Source of the DNA: an uncultured Clostridium sp.
GTDB lineage: Bacteria; Bacillota; Clostridia; Clostridiales; Clostridiaceae
Reading direction: 5' to 3'
DNA length: 37,746 bases
Assembly (NCBI RefSeq): GCF_947039605.1
Contig: NZ_CAMQZG010000032.1
Coordinates: 1 to 37,746, forward strand
Each line of letters opens with the position of its first letter. Within the stretch, counting starts at the first letter, position 1. The position numbers and the translations under genes are program-made. The notes below the pieces were generated by a model, which saw only the letters and a list, made by a program, of their open reading frames with translations, was not told where the DNA came from and made no database searches. Shown here piece after piece: positions 17,122-24,838 of this stretch.

Positions 17122-18444
17122 ATGGGAATAAATAAGTTATTAAAAGGGGTAGTAGTCTCAATATGTACAGCTACTATATTTACTGGGTGTGGAAATAAAG
17201 TAGAAATGGAAATCGTTAAAGAGAAGGAATCATCAATAGATGGAAAACAAATAGAATTAAATTTATGGTCACATTATGGTGGTATGGAAAATGTTATATC
17301 TAGTTTTGAGAAGGAAAATCCTAATGTGAAAGTAAATTTAAAAGTTTTTGAGCATATAGAATACGAAAAAGAATATAAAAAATCACTTATGTTAGAAAAT
17401 GGGGAAGCAGATTTATTTATTATAGATAGTAACGATTATGGTAATTTTAATAGTATAAATGGTTTGGAGAATCTCCTTAAAACAGAATATAATGCTAGGT
17501 CGTATGAAAAAGATTTTGATAAAGAGCTTTGGGAACTTGGAAAATCATTAGATAAAAGAGAACTTTTAGGAATTCCAATTGCAAGTGCACCAATTGTGAC
17601 TTACTATAGAAAAGATATTATGGAGAAATATGGATTTCCAGGAGAACCAGAAGAACTTGCAGAATTTATGAAAGATAAAGAAAATTGGTTTGAAATAGGT
17701 AAAACTTTAAAAAAAGATGGAATATCAATAGTTCAGTGGTATGCAGAGCTTGTTAGAATATCAAGTTCTAATATGCCATATTTTAATGAAAATCTTGAGT
17801 ATCAAAGAAATGATAAAGATTTTGAAGAGGCGATAGATATAGCTATAAAAGCACAAGAATTTGGACTTGGAGCACATGCAGATATTTGGATGGAAGCTGG
17901 TATGAAAGCGTTAAAAGAAGATAAACTTGCTATGTTATATCTTGGGTCATGGGGAAGTAATGACCTTGCTAATATGGTACCAGAACAAAAGGGGAAATGG
18001 AGAGTAACATCATTACCCTTTGGATTATATGGATGGAATAATGCATCTATTATGGCAATGGCTGGAAATAGTACAAAAAAAGAAGTAGCATGGAAGTTTA
18101 TAGAACATATTGCTTTTAAACATGTTGATGCTGATAGTGTAGGGAATTTGCCAGGATATTTACCATTTAGAAAACAAAATGAAGCTAATAAACCTAATGA
18201 ATTTTTAGGTGGACAAAATGAACAAGAAGTATATAAAAATTCTCTTGAAAAAACAGAAGAATATTCAGTGACACCACTTGATAAAGATGCTTTTTCACTT
18301 TGGGACCAAGAAGTTAACGATGGATTAGAGGAAGGATTAACAGCAAGTCATATAATGCAAAATATATCAGCACAAATTGAAAATAAATTTAGTAAAACAA
18401 TAGAATTGTTAAAGAAGGAAAGTAAGATAGGTAAGGAAGAATAA
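17122..18444 (+). CDS. Extracellular solute-binding lipoprotein (family 1, sugar type)
   Basis: This 440-residue protein has a lipoprotein signal with lipobox FTGC (Cys about residue 23), so it is anchored outside the membrane. The mature part has the SBP family 1 pattern: LNLWSHYGGMENVISSFEKENPNVKVNLKV split over the first lobe, AMLYLGSWGSNDLANM, and the C-terminal PLDKDAFSLWDQEV region. Such proteins carry sugars to ABC permeases, but none is encoded nearby. The ATG directly abuts the stop of the GGDEF-EAL gene, with GGGG as ribosome site inside that gene. It probably acts as a ligand receptor for the upstream enzyme rather than for transport; that is inference. Confidence 0.88.
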   Translation: MGINKLLKGVVVSICTATIFTGCGNKVEMEIVKEKESSIDGKQIELNLWSHYGGMENVISSFEKENPNVKVNLKVFEHIEYEKEYKKSLMLENGEADLFIIDSNDYGNFNSINGLENLLKTEYNARSYEKDFDKELWELGKSLDKRELLGIPIASAPIVTYYRKDIMEKYGFPGEPEELAEFMKDKENWFEIGKTLKKDGISIVQWYAELVRISSSNMPYFNENLEYQRNDKDFEEAIDIAIKAQEFGLGAHADIWMEAGMKALKEDKLAMLYLGSWGSNDLANMVPEQKGKWRVTSLPFGLYGWNNASIMAMAGNSTKKEVAWKFIEHIAFKHVDADSVGNLPGYLPFRKQNEANKPNEFLGGQNEQEVYKNSLEKTEEYSVTPLDKDAFSLWDQEVNDGLEEGLTASHIMQNISAQIENKFSKTIELLKKESKIGKEE

Positions 18445-18488
18445 AAATATAATATAGTAGGTTACTATAACTGTAATTAGATAAAATC

Positions 18489-18528
18489 AAGTTAGATAGT
18501 TTTAAAAAAATTATCTAACTTTTTCTTT
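18489..18528 (+). terminator. Intrinsic terminator
   Basis: AAGTTAGATA (18489-18498) pairs with TATCTAACTT (18512-18521), perfect 10 bp, followed by T-rich DNA. Confidence 0.85.
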
Positions 18529-18599
18529 AAGTTAAGAATAATTTTAAACATTTAAACAAAAACTAGTATTATTAAGTTGAAAAAAAGGAGTTATTATTT

Positions 18600-20246
18600 A
18601 TGGAAAGTTTAATGTTTTGTTATCAATGTGAGCAAACTATGGGGGGGAAGGGGTGCACTAAAGTAGGTGTTTGTGGTAAAAAACCAGAAATAGCGAATCT
18701 TCAAGATCTTTTAATTTATCAATTAAAAGGAATAGCCATTTATGCGAAAAATATATTAGATAATGATGGGAGTATAGATGAGTGCACAGTCAAATTTGTT
18801 GAAAGTAGTCTTTTTGCTACTCTTACAAATGTTAATTTTGATCTAGATTCCCATGTTGAAATGCTTAAAAAATCTCAAGAAATAAAAAATACTTTAAAAG
18901 AGAAAGCTGAGGATAAGTTTTATAGATTACAAGGTACCTATGTACTACCACTTACAAAAGAAGAAATGTTAGTAGATGCAAAAAAAGCTGGAATAATGTA
19001 TGATAAAGAGCTTGATGAGGATATAAGATCTTTAAGATCAACTATTATATATTGTTTAAAAGGTATAGCAGCATATGGACATCAGGCAAGAGCTTTGAAA
19101 TATAGTAATGAAGAAATAGATAAATTTTATTTTACTGCTTTAGAAGCTGTAACTGATGAAAAGTTAAGTATGGAAGAATTAATTAGTCTTACTATAAAGG
19201 CTGGAGAAACATCAGTTAATGTTATGAAAATTTTAGATGATGCAAATACAGAATCTTATAAGCATCCTACACCTCAAAAAGTTAATGTGAATATTAAAAA
19301 AGGTCCATTTATTATAATATCAGGACATGATTTAAAAGATTTACAAATGCTTTTAGAGCAAAGTGAAAAGCGTGGTGTAAATATATATACTCATGGAGAG
19401 ATGCTTCCAGCACATGGTTATGAAGGACTTAAAAAATATAAAAATCTTGTTGGGAATTTTGGTTCTGCTTGGCAAAATCAACAAAAAGAGTTTGATGGTA
19501 TAAAGGGATGTATTCTTATGACTACAAATTGTATTATGAAACCAAGAGAGAGTTATAAGGACAGGATATATAGCACAAGTGTTGTTGGCTGGGAAGGTAT
19601 TAAGCATATTGAGGCTGATGAGAATGGAAATAAAGATTTTACAGAAATGATAGATAGGGCTTTAGAACTTGGTGGCTTTGAAAAGGATGAGGCTGTAAAA
19701 GAAATTTTAGTTGGATTTGGTCATAAAGCAACACTTAGCCATGCAGGTAAAATAGTTGAAGCTGTAAAAGCAGGTGAGATTAAACACTTCTTTGTAATTG
19801 GTGGATGTGATGGTGCAAAACCAGGTAGAGATTATTATACACAATTTGCAAAGAAGGTTCCAAAGGATTGTATTATACTAACACTTGCTTGTGGTAAATA
19901 TAGATTCAATAAACTTGAATTTGGAACTGTTGCAGGACTTCCAAGACTTTTAGATATAGGGCAGTGCAATGATGCCTATTCAGCAGTTAGAATTGCGACA
20001 GCGCTTGCTGATGCTTTTGATACCGATGTTAATTCATTACCGCTTTCAATAATATTATCATGGTATGAGCAAAAAGCAGTAGCTGATTTATTAGCTTTAC
20101 TATCACTTGGAATTAAAGGGATTTATCTTGGACCTTCACTTCCAGCATTTTTATCACCAAATGTTCTTCAATATTTAGTTGATAATTTTGATATAAAGCC
20201 TATAGGGACACCAGAGGATGATTTGAAAAATTGTCTATTAAAATAA
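18600..20246 (+). CDS. hcp: Hydroxylamine reductase / hybrid-cluster protein
   Basis: This 548-residue protein is a full-length Hcp. The N-terminal iron-sulfur cluster ligands are C7, C10, C19 and C25 (spacing C-x2-C-x8-C-x5-C). Hybrid-cluster ligands are visible in HGEMLPAHGY, in MTTNCIMKP, in GGCDGAKPGRDYY and in LACGKYRFNK, with a late SWYEQKAV supplying the last Glu. The enzyme reduces hydroxylamine to ammonia in vitro and is linked in vivo to nitric oxide and nitrosative stress in anaerobes. AAGGAG lies 9 nt before the ATG. It is a single-gene unit between terminators. A nearby Hcr reductase gene is absent, as is normal in strict anaerobes. Confidence 0.95.
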   Translation: MESLMFCYQCEQTMGGKGCTKVGVCGKKPEIANLQDLLIYQLKGIAIYAKNILDNDGSIDECTVKFVESSLFATLTNVNFDLDSHVEMLKKSQEIKNTLKEKAEDKFYRLQGTYVLPLTKEEMLVDAKKAGIMYDKELDEDIRSLRSTIIYCLKGIAAYGHQARALKYSNEEIDKFYFTALEAVTDEKLSMEELISLTIKAGETSVNVMKILDDANTESYKHPTPQKVNVNIKKGPFIIISGHDLKDLQMLLEQSEKRGVNIYTHGEMLPAHGYEGLKKYKNLVGNFGSAWQNQQKEFDGIKGCILMTTNCIMKPRESYKDRIYSTSVVGWEGIKHIEADENGNKDFTEMIDRALELGGFEKDEAVKEILVGFGHKATLSHAGKIVEAVKAGEIKHFFVIGGCDGAKPGRDYYTQFAKKVPKDCIILTLACGKYRFNKLEFGTVAGLPRLLDIGQCNDAYSAVRIATALADAFDTDVNSLPLSIILSWYEQKAVADLLALLSLGIKGIYLGPSLPAFLSPNVLQYLVDNFDIKPIGTPEDDLKNCLLK

Positions 20247-20256
20247 AATATTAAAA

Positions 20257-20292
20257 AAAGCACTCTTTCATTATATTATGAAAGGGTGCTTT
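20257..20292. terminator. Bidirectional terminator
   Basis: A 15-bp stem with one G-U (20257-20271 with 20278-20292) and A/T-rich flanks lies between hcp and the convergent small gene. Confidence 0.85.
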
Positions 20293-20296
20293 AAAA

Positions 20297-20638
20297 TTAT
20301 TTTATAGCATCAAAGTACATTTTGTGGAAGCCTTTTATAGCATCAGCTACAAGATTTCTACCATGTTTAGTTTCTTTACTAATATATGCAATATCAAGAA
20401 CTTTTTCATTTTCTAAATCATAGTCAAATACTTCAAGACCATTACCTCTATCAACTACATAATAATGATAGCCAACTTGATCAACTACAACTAAAGCATC
20501 AAATTTATCATCTTCTTTAATTTTCTTTTTAAATTGAATTCCTCTTGCGGCATCTGTATTTTCTTTTTTCATTACAAGATCATAAGCATTTTTCAAATCT
20601 TTTTCATCAAATTCATTTATTTTTATATGTACTGTCAT
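20297..20638 (-). CDS. Conserved-looking 113-aa cytoplasmic protein, unknown
   Basis: This acidic and lysine-rich protein has no signal peptide or membrane helix. It begins with a beta strand (VHIKINEF) and a helix, and has a central pattern of strands (ALVVVDQVGYHYYVVDRGNG, LEVFDYDL) and a C-terminal helix. I do not recognise a family. It has an excellent GGAGGT ribosome site and a good promoter just upstream, so it is a real single gene. It is convergent with hcp. Confidence 0.75.
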   Translation of the reverse strand: MTVHIKINEFDEKDLKNAYDLVMKKENTDAARGIQFKKKIKEDDKFDALVVVDQVGYHYYVVDRGNGLEVFDYDLENEKVLDIAYISKETKHGRNLVADAIKGFHKMYFDAIK

Positions 20639-20665
20639 TTTAAGTACCTCCGATCATTTTCTCTT

Positions 20666-20694
20666 ATTATACAGTATACTATATTTTATGCTAA
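20666..20694 (-). promoter_or_regulatory. Promoter of the 113-aa protein gene
   Basis: Read on the minus strand: TTAGCA (20694-20689), 17-nt spacer, perfect TATAAT (20671-20666). Confidence 0.65.
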
Positions 20695-20695
20695 A

Positions 20696-20710
20696 TGATA
20701 ATAATTATTT
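20696..20710 (-). promoter_or_regulatory. Possible Fur-like 7-1-7 box
   Basis: TGATAAT, A, ATTATTT matches 12 of 14 arm positions of the Fur 7-1-7 pattern and lies just upstream of the -35 above. Chance matches are common in DNA this AT rich. Confidence 0.3.
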
Positions 20711-20777
20711 ATTCGTAATTATTTTTATACGTCAAAAATAAAAAAAATTATCTTATATGTATAAGACTTTGAATTTT

Positions 20778-20924
20778 AGGTAATACTTTTATAGTAAGAT
20801 GATTTCAACACTATGTTGTAATCACTTCAGGTATAGGTGTTTGTCCCCCAATTAACACCTATACTTAAAGTAAATACCTTATAATATTTTTTGATGTTCC
20901 TAATTTATTTTAGGAACTTTTTTT
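20778..20924 (+). ncRNA. Structured RNA candidate with two hairpins, C-rich loop and terminator
   Basis: A closing helix joins AGGTA (20778-20782) to TACCT (20875-20879) and TACTTT (20784-20789) to AAAGTA (20867-20872). Inside are two hairpins. The first is TGATT-T-CAACA / TGTTG-T-AATCA (20800-20804 and 20806-20810 with 20814-20818 and 20820-20824). The second is a 13-bp stem with one G-U (20829-20841 with 20854-20866) whose 12-nt loop holds CCCCC. An 8-bp terminator stem GTTCCTAA / TTAGGAAC and seven T close it. No frame of note runs through it. It could be a trans-acting sRNA or a riboswitch for the gene at 21028. I cannot match it to a named family, and its promoter is not clear. Confidence 0.7.
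20896..20924 (+). terminator. Intrinsic terminator of the RNA candidate
   Basis: Perfect 8-bp stem GTTCCTAA (20896-20903) / TTAGGAAC (20910-20917) followed by seven T. Confidence 0.88.
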
Positions 20925-21027
20925 ATGTGGAAATTTATTTTAGATTGTAACCAATTTTTCAAAAAGAATTAGTAAAAATAAGATAAAATTGATATATATA
21001 ATAAATTAGAAAAGATAAGGTGAAATT

Positions 21028-21333
21028 ATGGAGAAGAAAAAAATAGATTTAGTCATGATAATTCTTGTAATTATATTTTTAGTTATGGCAGTTGTTGCAG
21101 TTATGAGTTTTTCTGATAAAGGTAAAAGTGAAATAAGTTCAATCTTAGAACAAGGTCAGCCTTCACAAAATTCGATATTAGAAAATGAAAATCCATCTAA
21201 TGCATCATCATTAAATTATAATGCTGGAAGTTATGTTGCGAATCAACAACAAAATAATAATGATAGTGAGATTATAAATAGTAATTCAGCTACATATAAC
21301 TCTGGAAGTTGGAACAATGGGAATCAACAGTAA
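21028..21333 (+). CDS. Small anchored protein with Ser/Asn/Gln-rich tail
   Basis: This 101-residue protein has a basic start and one membrane helix (about residues 8-27), then an unstructured Ser/Asn/Gln-rich region predicted to lie outside. NYNAGSY and ATYNSGSW form a short imperfect repeat near the end. I do not recognise a family. AAGGTGA is the ribosome site. A -10 (TATAAT, 20997-21002) suggests its own promoter downstream of the RNA candidate. It ends in its own terminator. Confidence 0.7.
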   Translation: MEKKKIDLVMIILVIIFLVMAVVAVMSFSDKGKSEISSILEQGQPSQNSILENENPSNASSLNYNAGSYVANQQQNNNDSEIINSNSATYNSGSWNNGNQQ

Positions 21334-21348
21334 ATAATATTTTATATA

Positions 21349-21381
21349 AACTATTAAGATTTTGTATCTTAATAGTTTTAT
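21349..21381 (+). terminator. Intrinsic terminator
   Basis: Perfect 12-bp stem AACTATTAAGAT (21349-21360) / ATCTTAATAGTT (21366-21377), then T-rich DNA. Confidence 0.8.
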
Positions 21382-21433
21382 TAGTTTTTTAAAAGAAAAT
21401 ATAGTTTAAAATTGATTTAAGGGGTGATTAATT

Positions 21434-21973
21434 TTGAAGCTATATTATTTTTTAAAGATAGAGGACTACATAAACTTTAATATAAACCATTTTGAAACCA
21501 GCAAGATTTTAAAAATTGCAATTAATGTTCAAAGATTTGGGATACCGTTGATATTTTTAGCAGTTCCACTTGGAGCTAATTTGATTTTTGATTATAAATC
21601 AGCACTGATGAATTATCTGTTTACAGGAATAGCTATTGTATGGGTTGTTGGATACAAGGCACTTATGAAAAAGTTTATGATTAAACATATTAAAAAGACT
21701 ATGAGTGAAGATGATATGAATTATACAGGGGAAAGAGTCTTTGAAATGGACAAGCAAGAGATAAGAATAACGACTAAGGAAAAAGAGGAAATATTTTTAG
21801 TAAAAGATTTAAAAGATATACAAATAACAGAGCAATATGCATTTTTATATAAAACACCAGCAGAAGCTTATATAGTTCCGTTTAATAGTATAAATAAAAT
21901 AGAGCAAAAAGAAATATTTATAAGATTATTACAAGAGGTGAAAATTAGTTTAAAAGGAGTAATTAATGAATAA
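21434..21973 (+). CDS. YcxB-like membrane protein, TTG start
   Basis: This 179-residue protein has two membrane helices (about residues 35-52 and 57-75) and a cytoplasmic beta-rich C-terminal domain. In that domain, IYIVPF-like strand AYIVPFNSI and the preceding ITTKEKEEIFLVKDLKDI pattern resemble the YcxB-like family. The start is a TTG at 21434 with GGGGTGAT 5 nt upstream; no ATG start is available near it. It overlaps the following small gene by 8 nt, so the two are co-translated. The family function is unknown. Confidence 0.7.
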   Translation: MKLYYFLKIEDYINFNINHFETSKILKIAINVQRFGIPLIFLAVPLGANLIFDYKSALMNYLFTGIAIVWVVGYKALMKKFMIKHIKKTMSEDDMNYTGERVFEMDKQEIRITTKEKEEIFLVKDLKDIQITEQYAFLYKTPAEAYIVPFNSINKIEQKEIFIRLLQEVKISLKGVINE

Positions 21974-22430
21974 GAATAAATTATTAATTCAAAAAGAAGA
22001 TAATGATAAAAGATTAGATAAATGTGAGAAGTTATTATTTGAGTTAGACAGTTTAATTTCACAAAATAAAAGTTCAATTAATGTTGGTATTTTAGATATA
22101 ATTGCTGGTGGTTTTTTAGTTTGACTTCATAAAAAATCTAAAATTAATAAAGTGAAAGAACTATTAAATAGCGTGAAGTATTTACTTAAAGAATATATAG
22201 AGAGTGCAGATGAAAATAGTTTACTTTTAGTAAATGAAAAAATTAAATTTTCTATAAGTGGGCTTTTGATGGATATGGATGTTTGGTTTGATAATATTTT
22301 TTCTGATGTTATGGTGAACAAAAAGCTTGAAAAGCTAATGAATGAATTAATTATACTTAAAAGTGCTGTTAATAATGAGCTTATGAGATTAAAAAATTTA
22401 GATTTATACTATAAAGAAAATTTAATATAA
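21966..22430 (+). pseudogene. Helical membrane-linked protein split by an in-frame TGA
   Basis: An ATG with a strong AAAGGAG site starts a frame that hits TGA at 22122-22124 after 52 codons, then stays open in the same frame for another 101 codons to a TAA at 22430. The second part has no ribosome site, and the protein reads smoothly across the stop (IIAGGFLV, stop, LHKKSK), so Trp (TGG) is the likely original residue. The N-terminal part is charged helix, then a short hydrophobic segment at the break, then a long coiled-coil-like helical part. I do not recognise the family. It may be a nonsense mutation, a sequencing error or a leaky UGA-C stop. Confidence 0.65.
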
Positions 22431-22516
22431 AGAAGAGTAAGTCTTTCTTAAAATAGCCTGCATTCAGAATTTTAGCTTGTCTTTTACTGATTAAGGGATA
22501 ACTCTATATAATTTTA

Positions 22517-22559
22517 AAAATAGACCTGTGGAGTTTTAACATTTCCATAGGTCTATTTT
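22517..22559 (+). terminator. Hairpin, likely terminator
   Basis: A 16-bp stem with one G-U (22517-22532 with 22544-22559) around an 11-nt loop. The T run is part of the stem. Confidence 0.6.
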
Positions 22560-22566
22560 AGTTCCG

Positions 22567-22618
22567 GATTTATCAAGTATAATTGGAGTATTATGTTTTT
22601 GATAAATCTTCTTTTTGT
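22567..22618 (+). terminator. Second hairpin in tandem
   Basis: GATTTATCAA (22567-22576) pairs with TTGATAAATC (22599-22608), perfect 10 bp with a 22-nt loop, then a T-rich run. Only 7 nt separate it from the hairpin before. Confidence 0.5.
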
Positions 22619-22828
22619 AGATAGTATAGTTTCTAAAAATTGAAATAGTAAATTTAAAGGTGGAAAATTACTAGGGAAGTTAGGAATATACTGAATAGTT
22701 ATATGAAATAATAGAATTTGATTTTATAGTTGAATTTATAAGATGTTTTAAGGCTTTAGCTTTTTTTATTATGTTGATATTAAGAAAAATCAGGAATATA
22801 ACTAAGTTATGCAAAAGGAGTGAAACTT
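22619..22828. other. AT-rich stretch without recognisable genes
   Basis: I see no frame with a ribosome site, no RNA gene and no strong repeat here. With the neighbouring relics it looks like decayed accessory DNA. Confidence 0.5.
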
Positions 22829-22900
22829 TTGGAAATACTAAAATGGGGGATGTTTATTGTGAAAGTGAAAGAAGAGCTAAAAGATATTACGGATAAATAA
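22829..22900 (+). CDS. Possible 23-aa peptide, TTG start
   Basis: A TTG start with AAGGAG 8 nt upstream opens a 23-codon frame (MEILKWGMFIVKVKEELKD then ITDK) ending in TAA. A hydrophobic first half is followed by a charged helix. A terminator follows 60 nt later. It could be a small membrane peptide, a relic or a chance frame. It has no typical secretion signal. Confidence 0.35.
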   Translation: MEILKWGMFIVKVKEELKDITDK

Positions 22901-22961
22901 GTAATTTGATATATGTATTTATAAAACTTGAAATATATATATATAAGGTTTTATGAAAATG

Positions 22962-22996
22962 AGTAGTTAGGGGATAAAAATCCTAGCTACTTTTTA
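22962..22996 (+). terminator. Intrinsic terminator
   Basis: AGTAGTTAGG (22962-22971) pairs with CCTAGCTACT (22982-22991), 10 bp with one G-U, followed by a T run. Confidence 0.75.
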
Positions 22997-23128
22997 TTTC
23001 GGAAATATAAATATTAAATAAAATAGTGAGAGAGGATGACTAACTTATGAAAAATAAATTTTGAAGTTTCATAATAAGAGTAAAAAAATCATATTAATAA
23101 TTAGTAGCAATTTAAAGAGGGGTATATT

Positions 23129-23400
23129 TTGAAGGTAGTATCGGTAGTTAATTACAAGGGTGGTGTTGGAAAAAGCACAGTTGTTTCAAATTTAGCATGT
23201 ATGCTTGCAATGACTAGAAAAAGAGTTCTTTTACTAGATTTAGACCCACAAGCAAGTATTACTTTTTCTTCTATGAAAGTTAATAAATGCGAAAAAAGTA
23301 TAAAAAGTCTTTAGGTGATAGTGAATTAAAAGAAATAGGTAGTTATGTTACAAAGGATTTATAGATAGAATTATAGATAAAATTTAGGGGAAATTAAAAA
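23129..23400 (+). pseudogene. ParA/MinD-type ATPase relic
   Basis: A TTG with AGAGGGG upstream starts a ParA-like N-terminus. It has the deviant Walker A ([10 protein letters not shown]) and the Walker A' strand ([15 protein letters not shown]), then a stop at 23312-23314 after 61 codons. A full ParA has about 250 residues. After the stop, protein-like text continues in other frames ([17 protein letters not shown], then IDRIIDKI), so several frameshifts and a large C-terminal deletion have occurred. No parB or origin is visible. It is a remnant of a plasmid- or element-borne gene, or of a chromosomal orphan ATPase. Confidence 0.75.
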
Positions 23401-23423
23401 TGAAAGCATTAAGAGGCAAGTGA

Positions 23424-23464
23424 AAAAAACTAGGTTAGAGTTACAAAATCTAACCTAGTTTTTT
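23424..23464. terminator. Bidirectional terminator
   Basis: Perfect 16-bp stem (23424-23439 with 23449-23464) with A and T ends. It serves the minus-strand regulator gene that ends at 23463. Confidence 0.85.
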
Positions 23465-24689
23465 ATAGTAAAAGAGCATCTTTATAACGTCTATTTTGAA
23501 TATAGTATTCTTTAAGAAGTTCTGTGAATACTTTTTTTAGCTCTACAAATCTAGAAATATTATTATTAATATCAAGTAAGAGGATTTCTAAATTAGGATT
23601 TTTTATATAGTCATGATTTAAAAGGCAAAAATTAAATAACTTAGAAAACATATCTATAAGGGTTTCATCCATTTGTTCAAGAGTTTGAGGATTATGAAGT
23701 TTTGCAAGAGATTTTTTTAATTTAGTATTATCTTTTAGTGTAAAGTGTATAAGGCATTCAAGAAGTTTATCAGGAATTAAAAGTCTATGATCAGCAATTC
23801 CTGAGTTTTTTTGAATGCATTTAAGGGCATTTGTATAATCTTTTAATCTAAATAAAGACCAAGCGATAATAGAATTTACATGTTCTATATAGTGTTTGTT
23901 TTTTATTGTACTTGCCATTCTTAAAGCCTTTTTAAGGTGGGTTATTGCATCAATATAGTTATCAAGAAGAAAATAAACTTCAGCAATTTTCTCATATGAG
24001 TTCATTATACTTATAAAATTACCATCTTTTACATAAAGATCTAAGGCTTTTTTTATACAGTCATAAGCTTTGATAGTATTATTTTCAAGTCTATAAACAT
24101 AAGAAAGCCAGTAATAGCAATGCCCAGTATCTTTATAACTTAGAGATTTTTTTAAATAATCTTTTCCAGTTTTAATATTACCATTTAAGTTTAATATATC
24201 AACTGCAACATAAAAATGATATTTAGCTTTTTGCTTTTCTGATAAAAGGTCAAATGCAGATTCAAGATATAGTTTAGAAGATTTGAAATTTTCACGGATT
24301 GGTGTAGAACAATATCTAGCAAGTTTTGCAAGGAAATAATCAAGGATTAATGGAGAGGTTATAAATTTAGCTTCTTTTTTTTCAATATCATTAAAGAGTT
24401 TTGTAGTGAAATCAAATTCATTAAAATTTAAATTATCAAAAAATAAATCAAAAGAATTAGTAGCATTTTTAATAAAATCTTCTGAATCATTGAATTCTAG
24501 GCCAAGTCTTTTAAAGATTATAGACATAACATCATCACTAGGTAAAAGTTCACCACTTTCAATACGACTAAGATATGAAGGGACACAAATACCTTTAGCG
24601 AGGTTTTTTTGGCTTATATTTTGTTTAATTCTATTAAGCTTTATTATTGAACCTATTATTTTTTGATTATTTTTAAATAAATCGCTCAT
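23463..24689 (-). CDS. XRE-type HTH plus TPR regulator (RRNPP-like)
   Basis: This 408-residue protein has an N-terminal HTH (about residues 8-65; IIKLNRIKQNISQKNLAKGI, then VPSYLSRIESGELLPSDDV). Helical repeats follow, with clear TPR pairs such as GHCYYWLSYVYRLENNTIKAY and DNYIDAITHLKKALRMAS. This order is that of the RRNPP group (PlcR, NprR, Rgg relatives), which bind short signal peptides, although some XRE-TPR proteins have no peptide. The second of two tandem ATGs (24689) has better spacing from AGGAG than the first (24692). No obvious pro-peptide gene is next to it. It has its own terminator. Confidence 0.82.
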   Translation of the reverse strand: MSDLFKNNQKIIGSIIKLNRIKQNISQKNLAKGICVPSYLSRIESGELLPSDDVMSIIFKRLGLEFNDSEDFIKNATNSFDLFFDNLNFNEFDFTTKLFNDIEKKEAKFITSPLILDYFLAKLARYCSTPIRENFKSSKLYLESAFDLLSEKQKAKYHFYVAVDILNLNGNIKTGKDYLKKSLSYKDTGHCYYWLSYVYRLENNTIKAYDCIKKALDLYVKDGNFISIMNSYEKIAEVYFLLDNYIDAITHLKKALRMASTIKNKHYIEHVNSIIAWSLFRLKDYTNALKCIQKNSGIADHRLLIPDKLLECLIHFTLKDNTKLKKSLAKLHNPQTLEQMDETLIDMFSKLFNFCLLNHDYIKNPNLEILLLDINNNISRFVELKKVFTELLKEYYIQNRRYKDALLL

Positions 24690-24795
24690 CATAACTCCTT
24701 TTAAAATATATAGTTAACTTATCAATATATATACAAAAAGAGTAGTAAGTATTCTTTTAGAAGAAGAGCTATTTCTAGTGAATAAAATTTTAAAT

Positions 24796-24836
24796 AAAAA
24801 ACTCTGATAACTTATATAAAATTATCAGAGTTTTTT
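24796..24836. terminator. Bidirectional terminator
   Basis: Perfect 15-bp stem (24796-24810 with 24822-24836) with A and T flanks, just after the stop of the secreted SH3 protein on the minus strand. Confidence 0.88.
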
Positions 24837-24838
24837 TA

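Noticed and set aside
18449-18600. FNR/Rex-like operator before hcp
   Set aside because: TTTAAACATTTAAA is only a weak A/T repeat and does not match either consensus.
22122-22124. TGA as selenocysteine
   Set aside because: No SECIS-like hairpin is evident right after the codon and no Cys homologue is known to me; Trp to stop or readthrough is simpler.
22829-22900. The 23-aa frame as signal peptide for the TPR regulator
   Set aside because: It is on the other strand, lacks a basic-hydrophobic secretion signal, and is separated by two terminators and a ParA relic.
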